Assembly: GCA_029851415.1 (NCBI GenBank)
Contig: CM056743.1
Coordinates: 63,952,186 to 64,016,185, forward strand
From: Eretmocerus hayati
Lineage: Eukaryota > Arthropoda > Insecta > Hymenoptera > Aphelinidae
Length of the DNA stretch: 64,000 bases
Direction: 5' to 3'
In this document: one piece after another, positions 60,266 to 64,000 of the stretch
How the letters are laid out: the number at the start of each line of letters is the position of its first letter
Numbering within the stretch: the stretch's first letter is position 1
Made by a program: the position numbers and the translations under genes
Notes under the pieces: generated by a model
Database searches by the model: none
What the model saw: the letters and a program-made list of their open reading frames with translations, nothing else
Told to the model about the DNA's origin: nothing

Positions 60266-61563
60266 CTGAAGAGCTCAGTCTCCCATTTGCTTTCCTCGCG
60301 GACACACCGGTGCGTTGGAAATTTGAAGAAGATTGAAGAATGCAATACTATATCTCAGGTGACTAACATGCGAAATATTTTTTTATATTTAAATCAAAAT
60401 AAGATTATATATATAATGCTCTATATATGAATTTAATCTTTTTTTCTAGATTTATAACATGATGACACTGCAATAAGCAGCTCAAATGGAGAAGAGCCAC
60501 CAGATGGATCATCGGAAACTCATCAATCAATATTTCACGGATCTAATAAGTAACTCGAATCTTTAAAATTATGTTTCAGCAAATAAGATGCCACAAATAT
60601 AACCATAATATTATAAGTATTTACTCCTCAAATATGACAAACATATACAGGTATGATACATATGATAATTCTCTATAATTTACAGGCAATAGAGCTGTTG
60701 AACCAGCAACAAAACGAAGTCGGTAGAACGGAAGGAAGATGGGAGACAACATCTATGTATCCCAAGAAAGAAACAAGGCGACAATAATAAGATCCATGAA
60801 ACGGATTAAGGGGTGAGTAATATTTAAATTACATTCCAAATGCATGTATTTGAGATCACATTCTGTCTTTGGGATATCTCCACAAGGCGATGTAAACTCA
60901 TGAGAATGTAGTATTAACAAAATTCATGGATATTACGAAGATATTTTCGTATTATTCATGAAGAATTTAACCGATTGGTTGAATGAAAGATCCCCTGATT
61001 GGTTGGATGAAGAACTTGATTATCTGATAACAATTTCAACCTAATAGTTGCACAACTCAGTGAATTTTCAATTTAACTGGTTACATTCTCAACCTAATGG
61101 TCGCATTGGCTTTCAACCGGCTGTCTGAATTTATCATTTAACTAATTGGATAAAATTTCGGGAAATTTTCTATAGTGTATATTTACCGCGAAATTGGTAT
61201 ACATTCAAACTTTAAAAATTTTTTATCATCGTTCACTACGTGTACGTTCTTTTGATATTCTCAATCATTCATTTTTTCTTTTGTGAATTCTATTAGTTCT
61301 ATCACAATACAGATATCTAGATCATGAATCTCATGAGAGAAACAGCGAATATTATATATCGCGATGAATTATGTTTAAGTGACTAACGCAATAGGAACGA
61401 GAAAATGTTATAGAGAATAATATTAATGAGAAACATTTGTGCGAATTTTTATTTTTTCAGAATCCTGATGGATGATAGATACAACGAGATTCGCGAAGAT
61501 GGAACATTATTATCGACGTTGCCGACCATAGAAGATGATTCCGGAAAAATGAATAAGTTCTAG
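60266..61563 (+). CDS. candidate four-exon gene, uncharacterised, two in-frame stops
   Basis: Exon-like segments and splice sites: open from 60,266 to 60,358 (donor CAG|GTGACT); 60,450-60,549 (acceptor TTTTTTTCTAG, donor GTAACT); 60,686-60,812 (acceptor TAATTTACAG, donor GTGAGTAA); and 61,461-61,563 (acceptor ATTTTTTCAG, stop TAG). Introns would be 91, 136 and 648 bp. One frame continues through all three junctions (phases 0, 1, 2), interrupted by TAA at 60,474-60,476 and TAG at 60,724-60,726. ATGs in frame follow each stop (60,486 'MEKSHQMDHRKL', 60,739 'MGDNIYVSQERN'), so the last 58 codons, joined across the final intron, could be a small intact protein ending 'EDDSGKMNKF'. No domain is recognised; it is hydrophilic, without signal peptide or membrane segment. 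It may be a decaying gene, two short ORFs, or coincidence. Confidence 0.4.
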
Positions 61564-61686
61564 AGTTTTTATATAAAATTGTTGAAAATTCTCAATAAGA
61601 ATGATAAAAGATTCCCCCCTTTCCCATCTTATCACCTTATCTCATTGTTATTATATTTTATCAATGTATGAAATTCATTATATTGA

Positions 61687-61751
61687 ATGATTGAGATCAA
61701 GAAGCAAGCAGATAAGATTAGGAACAATCTCAGCAATCATGGAGACACAAG
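61687..61751 (+). CDS. candidate first exon of another small gene
   Basis: An ATG opens 21 codons ('MIEIKKQADKIRNNLSNHGD') and runs into a good donor 'AAG|GTTAGTGAA'. The next plausible acceptor is 'CATTACATTACAG' near 62,055, which would continue in frame for about 12 codons to a stop. Rests only on splice-like signals and an open frame. Confidence 0.25.
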
Positions 61752-62139
61752 GTTAGTGAAAATTTAATTACCATCCCCGGTATCCTTGTAATCGTTCCAG
61801 TTGAGAAGAAAAAATAGAAATTCTCGGGATGACGGAAGAATCCCCCTCGTATCCCATGTATCTTCTCGACGCCCTATCGATTAGTCTATAAGCATGCTTT
61901 CTTCACATGATAGTTTAATCGATATTGTCCCCACAAAGAATTTCTGATTCTTTCCACTAATCATGATGCGTCATATTATCCATAATGTTGATCGGTCAAT
62001 AATATTTTCTCATATTTTCTTCCAAAACAATGTATTCCTCAGCATTACATTACAGAAACTCGACACTCAGCAACTACAATTCTTATACTTTTTGAAATAC
62101 TACATCAACAACATTTCACACTGACACTACTTCTCAAGA

Positions 62140-62214
62140 TCAAACTGTTAGATTCCTTTGATCTGAACATCGTCCCTTGGCCCGTTTAGGATAACCAATA
62201 CGAATAAGGTTCAT
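62140..62214 (-). CDS. 24-codon conserved mini-ORF, copy 1
   Basis: ATG at 62,212-62,214, TGA at 62,140-62,142. The basic peptide begins 'MNLIRIGYPKRAKG' and ends 'SDQRNLTV'. The second copy encodes the identical peptide, with all four nucleotide differences at synonymous third positions (Ile, Asp, Gln, Leu codons). Directly upstream of the ATG the two copies differ in ways that change amino acids. It may be a short peptide or the last exon of a longer gene. No family recognised. Confidence 0.35.
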   Translation of the reverse strand: MNLIRIGYPKRAKGRCSDQRNLTV

Positions 62215-62920
62215 TTCACAATGAGTCTTTCAGTCACTGTGATGTGAAGTCACACCCACACATGATACATTTCTCAATACTCATAAACTATAATCATGAT
62301 ACACTCATCAACATTTAATGAGGACTTAAAAATTCATCTATCATGATCATTCCAGTTTTCATCTTAAATTCTATATAAACATTAAGGAAAGTGAAGAAAT
62401 GTGAAAAATATTAGAAATTCTCTAAAAAAGCTTGAACAATCAGTATATAAGTATTTTTCCATTTCTCTTCATCAAAATATTCAAAATGAATATCTCTATC
62501 TTATAAATATATATGATATATGTAGTAGGACGTAAGTAAATATATACATGAAAATTATGTGGATTTCTGAATGTGTAACAAGGTATAATAAAAAATATTT
62601 TTGGTTGGGAACATCATCCTAACCAGTCTCCCTGTGTCAATTTACTCCCTCCAACGTAAGTTCCTAATAACGTTCATTGTCATTCGTCTCTCATACAACA
62701 ATTTTAACATTCTCATCCATCCAACGTTAATATCATGGATTAAGTGAATTATATCAAAATTTTCGAGATTTTAATATCATAATGATGTGATCAATTTCTC
62801 AGAATCCTTATTTTTTTAAATGATTTGAATATATTTCTTATATTTATCACCATCCTCATATTTTTAAATGATTCAAAACACCACATGAACAACATTGCAC
62901 ACTGACACTACTTCTCAAGA

Positions 62921-62995
62921 TCAAACTGTGAGATTCCTCTGGTCTGAACATCGTCCCTTGGCCCGTTTAGGATAACCAATACGGATAAGGTTCAT
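62921..62995 (-). CDS. 24-codon conserved mini-ORF, copy 2
   Basis: ATG at 62,993-62,995, TGA at 62,921-62,923. Same 24-residue peptide as at 62,140-62,214. An in-frame stop lies a few codons upstream of the ATG in both copies, so an extension would need a splice acceptor such as the CACAG a short distance upstream. Confidence 0.35.
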   Translation of the reverse strand: MNLIRIGYPKRAKGRCSDQRNLTV

Positions 62996-63760
62996 TCGAT
63001 CATGAGTCTTTCAGTCACTGTGACGTGAAGTTACTTCGACACATAATCCATTTCTCAATACTCATATACTATCATCATGATACACTCATCAGCGAATAAC
63101 GAGGATTAAAAAATTCAAAAATTCACCTTCATAATCAGTTCAGCTTTCATGAAATGACAAAAGTATGAGAGATGACAAAAAATGACAAAGAAATCACAAA
63201 AGTATGAGAGATCCGTTGTAAAAACTTTAATATGATCAATCTATAATACAGAATTGATATATCTATCTTATAAATGTATGATAATTGTAGAGGGTCATAA
63301 GTATATATATAAAAATTATGTAGAATTTTAAATGTGTTGAAAGGTATAATGAAAAATATTTTCGGTTGGGAACATTATCCCAACCAGTCCCCCTGTGTCA
63401 ATTTACTTCCTTTAATGTAAGTTTCTAATAACGTTCATCATCGTTCAATTTTCATACAACAATTTAAGCAATTCCATTTATCTAATGTTGTGATGATAGA
63501 ACGAATAGATTATTTCATAAGTTCTGAAATTCTTATATCAAATGATGTATTCAAGTTCTTAAGATATTTTGAATATGATTCAAGTATCACCATATGCATA
63601 AAAAACATGTGAGATCCTAACATATGTTGGAAAAAATAATTCGGTTTGGACCATCATCCTCACCAGTTTCCTTGTGTCGATTGAGTTTTTTAGTATAAGG
63701 TTTCATTTAAGTTTCCCAACTGTCAATTCTTATATAGCAATTAGAACAATCAACTTTGAG

Positions 63761-64000
63761 ATAATGAAACAAGTGATTCATCCCAACAGTTCTCAAATCA
63801 TTATATCACAATAATATATTCAAATCCTCAAAATACTTTGAATAGATTCTAAGACGTTGCAAAATGGACAAATACACGACACCTTTTCAACATCATACTT
63901 GACATAGAAGATGACGTTGCGGTGACTTGCTTAGGCCATGGCTCAATAGTGACTCACTCCGCCGAGAGCGACCGACGCGAATAAATCCAATACTGATTCT
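63761..64000. other. noncoding window edge
   Basis: No supported feature. The last ~100 bp are richer in GC than the preceding 3 kb and include 'CGCCGAGAGCGACCGACGCG'. Confidence 0.3.

Larger units (their letters stand above)
61950..63760. repeat. tandem duplication, ~781-bp unit, two copies plus a partial third
   Basis: 62,094-62,740 is repeated at 62,877-63,500, and a shorter third piece is at about 63,620-63,760 ('CCATCATCCTCACCAG'). Conservation is uneven. A ~130-bp block around 62,130-62,250 / 62,911-63,030 and a ~90-bp block around 62,600-62,690 / 63,360-63,450 are much better preserved than the AT-rich DNA between them, which points to functional or recently exchanged blocks. Confidence 0.82.

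Noticed and set aside
60063..60305. Arginine- and alanine-rich frame as a small basic protein
   Set aside because: Most of it is translation of the GC-rich hAT MITE at 60,017-60,183.
52594..64000. Bracovirus or other polydnavirus proviral segment, suggested by an ankyrin gene and small spliced genes
   Set aside because: No viral structural gene, excision motif or recognised polydnavirus family was seen; ankyrin repeats and small exons alone are not diagnostic.

Overview
The window looks like a repeat-choked stretch of an arthropod chromosome, most likely an insect. I lean weakly towards Hymenoptera, from the mix of Ty3/Gypsy, non-LTR and hAT families, but no single feature proves it. Genes have introns or are retroelement ORFs, there is no operon structure, and there are poly(A) tails, microsatellites and many hairpin elements. 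Almost every recognisable protein belongs to a mobile element, and nearly all are broken. The texture is that of pericentromeric heterochromatin or a transposon graveyard.

Layout. About 0.7-7.0 kb is a decayed Ty3/Gypsy element on the minus strand, with gag split by a ~317-bp tandem repeat and pol carrying frameshifts and stops. 7.09-13.71 kb is a 6.6-kb palindromic element whose two outer arms of about 2.1 kb are almost identical. 14.3-16.7 kb holds two non-LTR retrotransposon remnants separated by a (GA)n tract. 17.89-18.05 kb is a single in-phase exon resembling the V domain of ALIX (PDCD6IP), the only clear conserved cellular-gene homology. 18.5-31.3 kb is a field of hairpin elements, an I-like LINE fragment with an RNase H domain, and a dispersed 1.9-kb repeat family. 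31.3-40.25 kb is a second, different Gypsy element (PBS, gag, protease, RT, RNase H, start of integrase) split by a 5.1-kb hAT transposon with perfect 16-bp ends.

40.25-43.7 kb is noncoding. 43.9-51.8 kb is a satellite-like array of ~200-bp monomers, whose right half is organised as ~600-bp higher-order repeats and is interrupted by another hairpin element. A tRNA-like SINE head (51.8 kb), a CATGAC-rich repeat and an intronless ankyrin-repeat ORF (52.6-53.4 kb) follow. 53.9-55.8 kb is an inverted copy of the 22.6-24.4 kb repeat. 57.2-59.5 kb is a degraded gag of the same Gypsy family that opens the window.

From about 60.2 kb the character changes: AT-rich, no element proteins, and several exon-like segments with good splice signals. 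The best is a four-exon candidate (60,266-61,563) whose reading frame stays in phase across three introns but carries two in-frame stops. It is followed by a ~781-bp tandem duplication containing a 24-codon minus-strand ORF in each copy; the four differences between the two ORFs are all synonymous. These two items and the higher-order satellite are the least explained parts of the window. No cooperating gene system or operon is visible.
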